From: Coriobacteriia bacterium | GTDB taxonomy: Bacteria; Actinomycetota; Coriobacteriia; Anaerosomatales; SLCP01 | Direction: 5' to 3' | DNA: 64,000 bases | NCBI GenBank assembly: GCA_030603745.1 | Contig: JAUVXE010000006.1 | Coordinates: 47,580-111,579, forward strand | Shown here: one piece after another, positions 25,068-34,483 of the stretch | Layout of the letters: every line of letters begins with the position of its first letter | Numbering within the stretch: position 1 is the first letter of the stretch | Made by a program: the position numbers and the translations under genes | The notes under the pieces: generated by a model | What the model was told of the DNA's origin: nothing | The model's database searches: none | The model's input: the letters and a program-made list of their open reading frames with translations, nothing else

Positions 25068-25766
25068 ATGAAGCATTCGACATCACACGAACAGATCATC
25101 ACGAAGCTCCGCTCGGTCCCGATCTTCTCCGACCTCGGTCAGGCCGAGCTCGAGGCCTTCTCCGAGATGGCGCAGTACCGCCGCTATCCGAAGAGTGCGT
25201 TCGTGGTGAACCAGAACGAGACCGGTTCGGCGATGTTCCTGCTGGTCACGGGCCGGGTGAAGGTCGCCCTCGCCTCGCCCGACGGGAAAGAGCTCGCGCT
25301 GAACTACCTCGAGGCGCCCGCGCACTTCGGCGAGATGAGCCTCGTCGACGCCGAGCCCCGCTCGGCAGACGTCATCGCGATGACCGACCTCGAGGTCTTC
25401 GTGCTCGACGCCAAGGACCTCTCGGCCGCGATCCAGATCCAGCCGCGCCTCGCGCTCTCGCTGATCGCGACGCTCTCGCGACGACTGAGGGCCACCATCG
25501 GCCGGCTCGAGGAGCTGGCGTTCCACGACGCGACCCACCGCGTGATGCGCGTCGTCTTCAACGTGGCGACCGCGAGCTATGAGACCCGCGGGGTGCCGGT
25601 CATCCAGGGGCTCACGCACTACGACATCGCCACGCTCGCGGGGACCTCCCGCGAGACCGCTTCCCGCGTCATCTCCTCGCTCGCCAAAGAGGGGGTACTC
25701 GCCACCAAGGGTCGTAAGATCGTGGTTGACCTGATCCGGATGCGCGAGCGGATCGGCTCGGACTGA
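25068..25766 (+). CDS. Crp/Fnr family transcriptional regulator
   Basis: The 232-residue protein has an N-terminal cyclic-nucleotide-binding beta barrel, with FGEMSLVDAEPRSADV around residues 85-100 resembling the phosphate-binding cassette of Crp proteins. A dimerisation helix follows, then a C-terminal winged helix whose recognition helix reads TSRETASRVISSL (about 195-207). There are no cysteines near the N-terminus, so an Fnr-type iron-sulfur sensor is unlikely. Cyclic nucleotide binding is possible but unproven. ATG 25068 begins the conserved part. A Crp-like palindrome precedes it, and others lie before the hydrogenase genes. Confidence 0.92.
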   Translation: MKHSTSHEQIITKLRSVPIFSDLGQAELEAFSEMAQYRRYPKSAFVVNQNETGSAMFLLVTGRVKVALASPDGKELALNYLEAPAHFGEMSLVDAEPRSADVIAMTDLEVFVLDAKDLSAAIQIQPRLALSLIATLSRRLRATIGRLEELAFHDATHRVMRVVFNVATASYETRGVPVIQGLTHYDIATLAGTSRETASRVISSLAKEGVLATKGRKIVVDLIRMRERIGSD

Positions 25767-25888
25767 GACCACGGCGGCTCCGTACGCCCGTCGCGCGCGC
25801 CGCGCGGGGTGCCGCGATGTGATTCCCGTCGCGATGAACGGTCAAAGTGCGACGATGAGCGGCCATTCGGCGGCCTGACTCCTCAACC

Positions 25889-25904
25889 TGTGACGGCGGT
25901 CACC
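25889..25904. promoter_or_regulatory. Crp-like site upstream of the signal-peptide protein
   Basis: TGTGA-CGGCGG-TCACC matches the Crp consensus at nine of ten positions; its core GTGAC-GGCG-GTCAC is a perfect inverted repeat, with further CCTGTG/CACAGG symmetry outside. It lies about 87 bases before the ATG at 25991. Confidence 0.5.
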
Positions 25905-25990
25905 CACAGGCGCCTGCTCGCTGCCGAACACCACGGTACACGCCGGCCGCAAGGCCGGGCCACCGTTCCCCGCACCGATTGGTGAGAGTC

Positions 25991-26374
25991 ATGAAACGCC
26001 TCGCGACCACCGCGCTCCTCGCCGGTCTGCTGATCGTCTCCGCCCTTGCCTCGCCTGAGACCGCGCCCGCCGAGGAGACCGTCGTCGACCGGCAGGTGAG
26101 CCAGGTCACCGGCGCTGAGCTGGCGCTCGAGATGGTGGCCGGCGTGCGAGGCGTCGAGGTGGATGCCACCGGTGCGACCGTCCACGTCGAGAGCGGCGGA
26201 GTCGTGCGCCCGGTGCGCCTCGACCTCTCGGGTGCGATCGGGGCGACCTCGGGCGACGGGGAGGGAGGGGCTGTCCGGTATGGGGTCTATCTCCTCGCGT
26301 TCGGGATCCTCGTCAAGGTGATCCGGGTGCTCTCCCGGCTGGGCGCGCGCAGGGAGTCACGGACCGGCGCGTGA
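25991..26374 (+). CDS. Secreted or membrane-anchored protein of unknown function
   Basis: The 127-residue protein has a likely signal peptide (MKRLATTALLAG, hydrophobic to about residue 23), a short hydrophilic domain with alternating Val/Glu strands (about 32-80), and a C-terminal hydrophobic helix (about 98-115) ending in a basic tail. I do not recognise a family. ATG 25991 is chosen over an upstream GTG because it begins a classic signal sequence. It follows the crp-like gene and has a Crp-like operator in front; the cytochrome b5-like gene comes next. Confidence 0.65.
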   Translation: MKRLATTALLAGLLIVSALASPETAPAEETVVDRQVSQVTGAELALEMVAGVRGVEVDATGATVHVESGGVVRPVRLDLSGAIGATSGDGEGGAVRYGVYLLAFGILVKVIRVLSRLGARRESRTGA

Positions 26375-26460
26375 TCAGGCCCGGCGCCGGGGTTTCGCGA
26401 GTGTCGGTGGTGGGAGATATAGCAGACAACGGACGGTCCGCTGACACCACTGGAGGAGCC

Positions 26461-26688
26461 ATGAAGGAGTTCACACTCGAGGACCTTGCGGCGTACAACG
26501 GCAAGAACGGCCAGCCGGCCTACGTCGCGTTCAAGGGTGTCGTCTACGACGTGACCGAGAGTGCGATGTGGGGTGACGGCGAGCACGAGGCCATGCACGA
26601 CGCCGGCCACGACCTCACCGACGAGCACGACGACGCGCCCCACGACGAGTACATCGTCGACTTCCCCGAGGTCGGACGGCTCGTCTAA
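26461..26688 (+). CDS. Cytochrome b5-like heme/steroid-binding domain protein
   Basis: The 75-residue protein matches the small prokaryotic cytochrome b5-like family: FTLEDLAAYNGK, then AYVAFKGVVYDVTES, then a His-rich stretch (H42, H46, H50) that may hold a heme ligand. It lacks membrane segments, so it is probably a soluble heme-binding protein; electron transfer or heme trafficking are possible roles. CTGGAGGAGCC precedes ATG 26461; the upstream part of the frame is not conserved. It ends convergent with rlmD, overlapping by four bases. Confidence 0.8.
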   Translation: MKEFTLEDLAAYNGKNGQPAYVAFKGVVYDVTESAMWGDGEHEAMHDAGHDLTDEHDDAPHDEYIVDFPEVGRLV

Positions 26689-28010
26689 CGACCCTTCACG
26701 GCGCGAGGCACCGGCTCGAAGACCGCGACGGTCTCGACGTGGAACGTCTGCGGGAACAGGTCGACCGGACGCACGGACCGCAGTCCGTATCCCGCCTCGG
26801 CGAAGCGGGCGGCGTCACGCGCGAGCGTCGCGGGGTCGCAGGAGACGTAAGCGACCCTACGGGCGCCCGTCGCGACGAGGTGCGGGATCACGGACCCCTC
26901 GAGCCCGCTCCTCGGCGGGTCCACCACGACCAGGTCGAACCCGCCGAGGTCGGCGAGCTCGCGTGCGGCGTCACCGCCTACGATGTCCGCCCACGCACCG
27001 GCGTTCTCGAGGTTGCGCCGCAGGTCGGCGATGGCGTGCCGTGACGACTCGACGGCGGTGACCTCGTCGGCGAGGAGCGCGAGCGGGACCGTGAACGTGC
27101 CGGCCCCTGCGTACAGGTCGAGGACCCGGTCGTCCTCGGCGGGGTCGAGCGCCTCGAGCACCGTGCTCACGAGCTGCTCGGCCGCGCGCGTGTTGACCTG
27201 GAAGAACGAGGGGGCGGAGACGAGGAAGTCGACTCCTCTGAGCCGCTCGCGCCACGCCCCGCGTCCGGAGAGGACCTCCACGCCCGTCACGCGGCGCTCC
27301 TTCTCGGCGCCCTTGGTGAGCACGCGCACCACGCCGGTCGCCTTCACCGCGTCGCGCATCGTGCGCGCGGCGATCGAGCGCGGGAACGCTCCGGGCCGCG
27401 TCCAGAGCGCGACCTCGATGTCGCGCGTGTGGGTCGCGACCCGTATCCCGACCCGCGTCACGCCGAGGTCGCCGTGGCCGCCGCCGAGATAGCGGAGCGC
27501 GCCCTGGAGCGCCTTCGGGGCGCCCGCGAGGCGTCCGGGGAGCAGCAGGCAGCGGTCCACGCCGATGACCGAGTCGCTCGCCAGCCGATGGAGGCCGAGC
27601 GTGAGGTTCCTGCCCTCGCCGCGCGCGACGAACTCGACCTTGTTCCGGTAGCCGAGGTCCTCGGCCGAGGGGACCAGCGGTTCGACCTCGACGTGGTCGA
27701 GGTGGCCGATGCGCCGGAAGGCGTCGGAGACCAGGGCGTGTTTCGCGATCCGCTGTGCCGATGCCGAGACGTGCTGCCACTGGCAGCCGCCGCACTCGCC
27801 CGCGTACGGGCAGGGAGGCTCGACCCGGTCGGGGGAGGGCGTGACGACAGCGGTGAGGCCGGCGGTGACCCAGCGGCCGTGGTCCTCAAGGATCTCGATG
27901 TCGGCGACGTCGCCGGGACAGCCTCCGCGGACGAAGGCGACCCGTCCGTCGTCGAGGCGCGCGACAGCGGCGCCACCGTGCGCGAGCGATCCGATGGTGA
28001 CCCGCGTCAC
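26685..28010 (-). CDS. 23S rRNA (uracil-5-)-methyltransferase, RlmD/TrmA family
   Basis: The 441-residue protein starts with a TRAM-like beta domain. Iron-sulfur ligands C67, C73 and C76 (CPYAGECGGC) follow, with a fourth in DRCLLL near 154. The SAM motif DLYAGAGTFT is near 300 and the catalytic motif YVSCDPATLARD near 390 contains the nucleophilic Cys. It transfers a methyl group from SAM to C5 of a uridine in 23S rRNA (or tRNA). RlmCD, RlmD and TrmA paralogues cannot be separated by eye. The start is a GTG at 28010. Confidence 0.9.
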   Translation of the reverse strand: MTRVTIGSLAHGGAAVARLDDGRVAFVRGGCPGDVADIEILEDHGRWVTAGLTAVVTPSPDRVEPPCPYAGECGGCQWQHVSASAQRIAKHALVSDAFRRIGHLDHVEVEPLVPSAEDLGYRNKVEFVARGEGRNLTLGLHRLASDSVIGVDRCLLLPGRLAGAPKALQGALRYLGGGHGDLGVTRVGIRVATHTRDIEVALWTRPGAFPRSIAARTMRDAVKATGVVRVLTKGAEKERRVTGVEVLSGRGAWRERLRGVDFLVSAPSFFQVNTRAAEQLVSTVLEALDPAEDDRVLDLYAGAGTFTVPLALLADEVTAVESSRHAIADLRRNLENAGAWADIVGGDAARELADLGGFDLVVVDPPRSGLEGSVIPHLVATGARRVAYVSCDPATLARDAARFAEAGYGLRSVRPVDLFPQTFHVETVAVFEPVPRAVKGR

Positions 28011-28073
28011 CGCTGTGCCGTCCGTCGGTCCATCATCCTATGGTAGCGCAGGGGAACGGTCTCGTGTCCGTAC

Positions 28074-28101
28074 TTGAACCGGCGCGTGATGGTGCGATAC
28101 T
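28074..28101 (+). promoter_or_regulatory. Promoter candidate for the receiver-PilT gene
   Basis: TTGAAC (28074-28079) and GATACT (28096-28101) are 16 bases apart in the short gap before the ATG at 28161. Both hexamers are reasonable matches to sigma-70 consensus. Confidence 0.4.
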
Positions 28102-28160
28102 GGTAACGACCGTACACGGGTGGAGCGGCGGGGCCCGGCCCCGCGAGGAGGTCCCTGCGC

Positions 28161-29855
<1,695 letters not shown>

Positions 29856-29925
29856 CCCGCGTCCGGCGGGTAGGAACCCCTTGGGAGCCACGTGCTCCGC
29901 TTCTTCGATGCCGTCTGGAGGACGC

Positions 29926-30375
29926 ATGGATCACGTCACGGTACGCTGGGCCGGGAATCGGCAGTTCATCGGCTGGGACAGGGCCGGTCACGGGGTCGTC
30001 ATGGACGCCACCCCCGAGTTCAAGGGTGAGGGGACCGGGGTCAGGCCCATAGAGCTCGTGCTCTACGGGCTCGCGGGGTGCACGGCGATGGACGTGGTCT
30101 CGATCCTGGAGAAGAAGCGCCAGGACGTGACCGGCGTGACCGTCGAGGTCCAGGGCACCCGCCGCGAGGACGAGTACCCCAAGATATACACGGACATCCA
30201 CCTCGAGTACGTCGTGACGGGGCACGGGGTCTCCGCCGAGGCCGTGCGGCGCGCCATCGAGCTCTCCGAGGAGAAGTACTGCTCGGTGGGGGGCATGCTG
30301 GTCGGCACGGTGACCTTCAGCTCCTCCTTCCGTGTCGAGGAGGCGCCCGTGCCGGGCGGGGGCGTCCGGTCATGA
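29926..30375 (+). CDS. OsmC/Ohr family protein
   Basis: The 149-residue protein has the OsmC pattern: an N-terminal beta strand pair, GCTAMDVVSILEKK with C52, and EEKYCSVGGM with C119, the two redox cysteines that reduce organic hydroperoxides in this family. It resembles the YhfA-like branch rather than Ohr by its motif around C52, but this is uncertain. TCTGGAGG precedes ATG 29926; the longer upstream frame overlaps the end of pilT. The next gene starts 34 bases downstream. Confidence 0.87.
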   Translation: MDHVTVRWAGNRQFIGWDRAGHGVVMDATPEFKGEGTGVRPIELVLYGLAGCTAMDVVSILEKKRQDVTGVTVEVQGTRREDEYPKIYTDIHLEYVVTGHGVSAEAVRRAIELSEEKYCSVGGMLVGTVTFSSSFRVEEAPVPGGGVRS

Positions 30376-30408
30376 GCCCGCGCCTCCCGGGCGGCAGGGT
30401 CGAGCGCC

Positions 30409-31122
30409 GTGTCTGACCTGGTCCTTCTCCCGGTGTTCAACGAGGAGGCGACCGTGATGGAGGTCCTCGATGCGGTCCGGCGCCACTTCGCCGGCGAGGT
30501 CCTCGTGATCGACGACGGGTCGACCGACGGCACGGCGGCCGCCCTGGCGCGCCGCGACGACGTCACCGTGATCACCCACCCGGTCAACCTGGGTTATGGG
30601 CGGGCGCTCGCCGAGGGCTTCTCGGTCGCGCGCGTGCGCGGCGCCGCGCGGGTGGTCACGATGGACTGCGACGGACAGCACGAGCCGGCCCACATCCTCC
30701 CGTTCCTCGCCGCACTCGACGAGGGCTTCGACATCGTCTCGGGGAGCAGATACCTGCCGGGGAGCAGCGGGATCGGCGCCGAGGCCCCCGAGGAGCGCCG
30801 GGCGGTCAACGCCCGGGTCACCGAGGAGGTCAACCGGGTGACCGGTTGGGGGCTGACCGACTCGTTCTGCGGGTTCAAGGCTTACCGGCTGGCGGCGCTC
30901 GCGGACATCGAGCTCGCCGAGCCGGGCTACGCGATGCCGCTCGAGCTCTGGGCGAAAGCGTGGCGCGCGGGCCTTCGGGTGCGCGAGTCGGCGGTCGAAC
31001 GGATCTACTGCAGGCACGATCGCTCCTTCGGTGCCGCGCTCGACGACCCCGACCGGCGGCTCGAGTACTACTTCCGCGTATGGAACGCGGCGCTCGCCGC
31101 GCCGATGCGAGAGGACGGCTGA
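30409..31122 (+). CDS. Family 2 glycosyltransferase
   Basis: The 237-residue protein has the GT-A fold of family 2: LPVFNEEATV at 7-16, IDDGSTDGT at 34-42 and the metal-binding DCD at 86-88 followed by GQH. Its features resemble DPM1/polyprenol-phosphate sugar transferases, but there is no C-terminal membrane domain. It would transfer a sugar from a nucleotide donor to a lipid or small acceptor. It lies six bases from a PIG-L deacetylase, which makes a linked sugar pathway plausible. The start is GTG. Confidence 0.88.
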   Translation: MSDLVLLPVFNEEATVMEVLDAVRRHFAGEVLVIDDGSTDGTAAALARRDDVTVITHPVNLGYGRALAEGFSVARVRGAARVVTMDCDGQHEPAHILPFLAALDEGFDIVSGSRYLPGSSGIGAEAPEERRAVNARVTEEVNRVTGWGLTDSFCGFKAYRLAALADIELAEPGYAMPLELWAKAWRAGLRVRESAVERIYCRHDRSFGAALDDPDRRLEYYFRVWNAALAAPMREDG

Positions 31123-31128
31123 GCGAGG

Positions 31129-31812
31129 ATGGCTGACGTGGTCTGCGTGGGGGCGCACCCCGACGACGTCGAGATCGGTATGGGCGGCACGGTCGCCGCG
31201 ATGGTGGCCCAGGGGCTGTCGGTCGCGATCGTCGACCTGACCGACGGCGAGCCCACGCCCGCCGGCTCTCACGAGGTCCGCATGGCCGAGGCGCGCGCCG
31301 CGGCGGCTCTCCTCGGCGTGGAGGTCCGTCGCACGCTCGACCTGCCCAATCGCTCCCTGTTCGACACCACCGAGGCGCGAACCGCGCTCGCCGAGGTCTT
31401 TCGCGAGCTTCGTCCCCGAATCGTGTTCGGGCCCTACCCGCTCGACGCGCACCCCGACCACCTCGCCGCAGCGGCCATCGTGCGGGCGTCGCGCTTCTGG
31501 TCCAAGCTCACCAAGACCACCATGGCCGGCGAGCCGCACTACCCCGCGCGCCTCTACCACTACATGGCGGTGCACCTGCGCCTCGTGCGGGAGCCGTCGT
31601 TCTGTGTCGACATCTCCAGCACGCTCCCCGCTAAGCTCGCTGCCCTCGAGGCGTATCGCTCGCAGTTCGGCGAGAACCCGGCGAACAGCGGCGTCATCGA
31701 GTCGATCGAGCGCTCCGCGCGGATGTGGGGAGGCATGGTGGGCGCCGAGGCCGCCGAGCCCTTCTACTCGGACGAGCCCGTCGGGGTCGCCTCCGTCGGC
31801 GCGCTCCTGTAG
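31129..31812 (+). CDS. PIG-L/BshB1-type N-acetylglucosaminyl deacetylase
   Basis: The 227-residue protein carries the zinc-binding AHPDD at 9-13 and a later HPDH at 108-111, the hallmark of PIG-L/LmbE deacetylases. Its length and a block beginning SSTLPAKLAALEAYRSQF are close to BshB1, which deacetylates GlcNAc-malate in bacillithiol synthesis. It sits between a glycosyltransferase and a BshC-like gene, supporting a thiol-type role. A mycothiol-type or unrelated amide hydrolase remains possible. Confidence 0.85.
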   Translation: MADVVCVGAHPDDVEIGMGGTVAAMVAQGLSVAIVDLTDGEPTPAGSHEVRMAEARAAAALLGVEVRRTLDLPNRSLFDTTEARTALAEVFRELRPRIVFGPYPLDAHPDHLAAAAIVRASRFWSKLTKTTMAGEPHYPARLYHYMAVHLRLVREPSFCVDISSTLPAKLAALEAYRSQFGENPANSGVIESIERSARMWGGMVGAEAAEPFYSDEPVGVASVGALL

Positions 31813-31821
31813 GCGGCGACG

Positions 31822-33399
31822 ATGGCCAGGCCGCGACCGGGACTGCCCTCGGGGCACGGCGAGCTCACCGCCCGTCCGCCGGTGGGCGAGTGGGCGGCGC
31901 TCGCGCGCGAGAACGCCGCCCTGGTCCGGGCGTGGGAGTTCCCGCTCGCGGGCATGCCGGTGGGCGAGGCGCGCCGCGAGGCCCGGCGTGTGCTCACGGC
32001 GGCGGCCGCGGAGTGGACCGCCTCGGCGGGGATCGCCGCGGCGCCCGTGCGGAGCGAGCCGGAGCTCGTCATCGCCACCGGGCATCAGCCCGAGCTCTAC
32101 CATACCGGCGTGTGGGTCAAGGACTTCCTGCTCCAGCGCGTCGCCGAGGAGGCCGGCGCGGTCGGCGTGGACGTGGTCGTGGACACCGACACCTTCCGCA
32201 CCGTGGGCGTGAGCGCCCCGTGCCTACGGCCGGGGGTCACCCGGTGTCGTCAGTACCTGGCCGTGGGCACGCCGGAGACCTGCTACGCCTGCGCGCCGGC
32301 TCCCTCGGCGGAGCATGTCGAGCGGTTCTGCGAGGCGACCGCCGAGGTGCTCGGCTCGCTGCCTGCGCCCTCGGTGGCGCGGCACTTCGCGACGTTCTGC
32401 GAGAGCCTGCGGGCGGCCGAGGGGCGGCCTGACCTCGCCTCGTTCCTGACGGTGGCGCGGCGCCACTTCGAGGGCGGCCTGACCGACTACCTCGAGCTGC
32501 CGGTGACGGCCGCCGCGCGCACCGAGCCGTTCGCGCGGTTCGCGCTCGAGCTCTGCGGTGACGCCGAGCGGTTCGCCACCGTCCACAACGACGAGCTGGC
32601 AGCGCATCGCGCGCTCCACCGCGTCCGCTCCACCGCCCAGCCCTTTCCCGACCTCGTCGTCGAGGACGATGCGGTCGAGGTGCCGCTGTGGCTCGTGGGT
32701 CCGGGCGGCCGCCACCCGGCCCGGGTGCGGCGGGGGAGCGGAGCCGGTGCCGACGTGGAGGTCCTCGGCCCCGACGGGGTGGCGCTGGTGCTGCCGCCGG
32801 ACCCGCTCCACGCGGCCGAGGTCCTCGGGGCCGCCGAGGTCACGCTGGCGCCCCGCGCGCTCGCGCTCACACTCTTCTTCCGGACCCTCTTCGCCGACCT
32901 CTTCATCCACGGCATCGGCGGCGCGCGCTACGACCGGGTCACGGAGGGGGTCGCGAAGCGCCTGTGGGGGATCGACCTGCCTCCCTTCGCGACGGCCTCG
33001 CTCACGATGTATCTGCCCCTCGGCGCCCATGTGGTGACCGAGGAGGACGTCGCCGAGGTCGACCGTCGCCTGCACCGCCTCACCCACAACCCCGACGAGT
33101 CCCTCGGCGACGTGGAGTTCGACTCCGCCGAGGAGCGCGACCGCGCGCTCGCGCTGGCCGCCGAGAAGCGCGCGCTGATCGAGGCGATCGGCGCCGAAGG
33201 GGCGGATCGCAAGGCGCTCGGCCTTGAGATCCGCGCGCGCAACGAGGAGCTCGCCGTGCTGCTCGAGCCGCTCGCCGACGAGTTGCGCGAGACCCGGGAA
33301 CGGCTCGTCGCGCAGGTCGAGGCCGCCGACGTGTTCACCGACCGGACCTACCCGTACTGCTTCTGGAGCCCGGACGAGGTCGCGGACAAGGCCCGCTGA
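31822..33399 (+). CDS. BshC-like protein (putative cysteine-adding enzyme)
   Basis: The 525-residue protein has the size and plan of BshC, the cysteine ligase of bacillithiol synthesis. TGHQPELYHTG at residues 86-96 resembles BshC's TGQQxGLxTG, and a region near 356-400 (LFFRTLFADLFIHGIGG) lies in the central domain. A charged coiled coil spans about 435-505, as in BshC. Similarity is distant, so the function is inferred. It lies nine bases after the deacetylase, and the coupled order deacetylase-ligase fits the known pathway. No BshA-type GT4 is seen; the upstream GT2 may or may not replace it. Confidence 0.6.
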   Translation: MARPRPGLPSGHGELTARPPVGEWAALARENAALVRAWEFPLAGMPVGEARREARRVLTAAAAEWTASAGIAAAPVRSEPELVIATGHQPELYHTGVWVKDFLLQRVAEEAGAVGVDVVVDTDTFRTVGVSAPCLRPGVTRCRQYLAVGTPETCYACAPAPSAEHVERFCEATAEVLGSLPAPSVARHFATFCESLRAAEGRPDLASFLTVARRHFEGGLTDYLELPVTAAARTEPFARFALELCGDAERFATVHNDELAAHRALHRVRSTAQPFPDLVVEDDAVEVPLWLVGPGGRHPARVRRGSGAGADVEVLGPDGVALVLPPDPLHAAEVLGAAEVTLAPRALALTLFFRTLFADLFIHGIGGARYDRVTEGVAKRLWGIDLPPFATASLTMYLPLGAHVVTEEDVAEVDRRLHRLTHNPDESLGDVEFDSAEERDRALALAAEKRALIEAIGAEGADRKALGLEIRARNEELAVLLEPLADELRETRERLVAQVEAADVFTDRTYPYCFWSPDEVADKAR

Positions 33400-33421
33400 C
33401 CGTATCGGCGCGGCGGGCGCG

Positions 33422-33430
33422 TGCTATCAT
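33422..33430 (+). promoter_or_regulatory. Extended -10 promoter of the ferredoxin gene
   Basis: TGC-TATCAT forms an extended -10 element in the gap between the BshC-like gene and the ferredoxin, 54 bases before the ATG. No clear -35 is present, which extended -10 promoters tolerate. Confidence 0.45.
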
Positions 33431-33484
33431 GTCGCCACCTTCGTGGTGTTCGGCACGGCTCAGCCAGAGAAAGGATTCCGGGAA

Positions 33485-33658
33485 ATGGCCATACCTGTCG
33501 TCGATTCGAACCTCTGCACCGCCTGCGGCATCTGCGTGGACGAGTGCCCGCAGGAGTGCTACGACCTCGAGGACGTCGCGGTCCTCGCCCGCCCGGACGA
33601 CTGCACCGAGTGCGGCATCTGTGTGGACGTCTGCCCCAACGAGGCCATCACGATGTAG
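33485..33658 (+). CDS. Small 2[4Fe-4S] ferredoxin
   Basis: The 57-residue protein has two complete cluster motifs: C11, C14, C17, C21 and C40, C43, C46, C50 (CxxCxxCxxxCP twice). It is a clostridial-type soluble low-potential electron carrier. Such a ferredoxin is a natural partner for the Rnf complex encoded at 44,495-49,611. GGGAAATG surrounds the start and AAAGGA lies a few bases before it. A hairpin terminator follows 18 bases after the stop. Confidence 0.95.
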   Translation: MAIPVVDSNLCTACGICVDECPQECYDLEDVAVLARPDDCTECGICVDVCPNEAITM

Positions 33659-33676
33659 CCTCGTCCTCGGGACGAT

Positions 33677-33709
33677 CGACGGGGGCCGGCCGCGTGCCGG
33701 CCCCCGTCG
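33677..33709. terminator. Bidirectional hairpin terminator between ferredoxin and plsY
   Basis: A perfect 14-bp stem (CGACGGGGGCCGGC with GCCGGCCCCCGTCG) with a five-base loop sits between the two convergent genes. Neither side has a long T run. Confidence 0.75.
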
Positions 33710-33718
33710 CGTTGTGGG

Positions 33719-34483
33719 TCAGCCTCGGGGGCCCATGCCGTCCTCGACGTAGAGCTTGGGCTCTCTCCCGCGCAGCATGCCCACGAACCGCCGGTGGTGC
33801 CGCGCGTAGACCAGCATGCCGAGGAGCACCACGAACAGCGTGTCCGGCTGCCCGGTCGCCAGGGCGAAGACGGGGAGCGCGGCCGCGGCCGCGACCTGGC
33901 CGGCCATCATGTATCGGGTCACCGCGATCACAAGCAGGCCGACGCCGAGGACGATGAGGAAGTAGCGCCAGTCGTAGGCGAGGAGCGCGCCGCCGCCGGT
34001 CGCGAGCCCTTTGCCGCCGATCACCCGCCGCTTCGCGAGCGAGAGCCACAGCGAGTAGTTGTGGCCGAGCACCGCGCCGAGGACCACCGCCTGCGGCCCG
34101 ATCGCGGCCGCCGCGACGAAGGGCGCGGCCTTCGTGCTCCAGATCGCGCCACCGGCCGGCAGGGCCGGGTCGACCATCATCAGCGGGACGGTCACGGCCG
34201 CGAGCGTGGGCAGGAAGCCCTTGAGCGCGTCGGCGAGCATGGCGACGGTGAACCAGAACCACGACCCCGTGGTCCGCCTGACGTTCATGGCGCCCACGTT
34301 GCCGGTGCCGTGCTCGGTGATGTCCTCGCCGGCGACCGCCTGCACGATCATGTACGCGAACGGGATCGAGCCGATGAGGTACGCCAGGACGAACATGATC
34401 GGGACCGGCCACGACGTGGCCAGGAGACCGTCGAGCCCCACCTGGCCGATGAGGGCGAAGATCGACATCCTCAACGCGGTCAC
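33719..34483 (-). CDS. plsY: Glycerol-3-phosphate acyltransferase PlsY
   Basis: The 254-residue membrane protein has several hydrophobic segments and the PlsY motifs GSIPFAY near 34, GTGNVGAMN near 55, and a GHNYSLWL...GGKG loop near 128-146. It transfers an acyl group from acyl-phosphate to glycerol-3-phosphate, the first step of phospholipid synthesis. GTG 34483 overlaps the stop of the upstream lipid kinase (GTGA) with GGAG nearby; ATG 34468 is the alternative. The C-terminus is somewhat longer than usual for the family. Confidence 0.9.
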   Translation of the reverse strand: MTALRMSIFALIGQVGLDGLLATSWPVPIMFVLAYLIGSIPFAYMIVQAVAGEDITEHGTGNVGAMNVRRTTGSWFWFTVAMLADALKGFLPTLAAVTVPLMMVDPALPAGGAIWSTKAAPFVAAAAIGPQAVVLGAVLGHNYSLWLSLAKRRVIGGKGLATGGGALLAYDWRYFLIVLGVGLLVIAVTRYMMAGQVAAAAALPVFALATGQPDTLFVVLLGMLVYARHHRRFVGMLRGREPKLYVEDGMGPRG

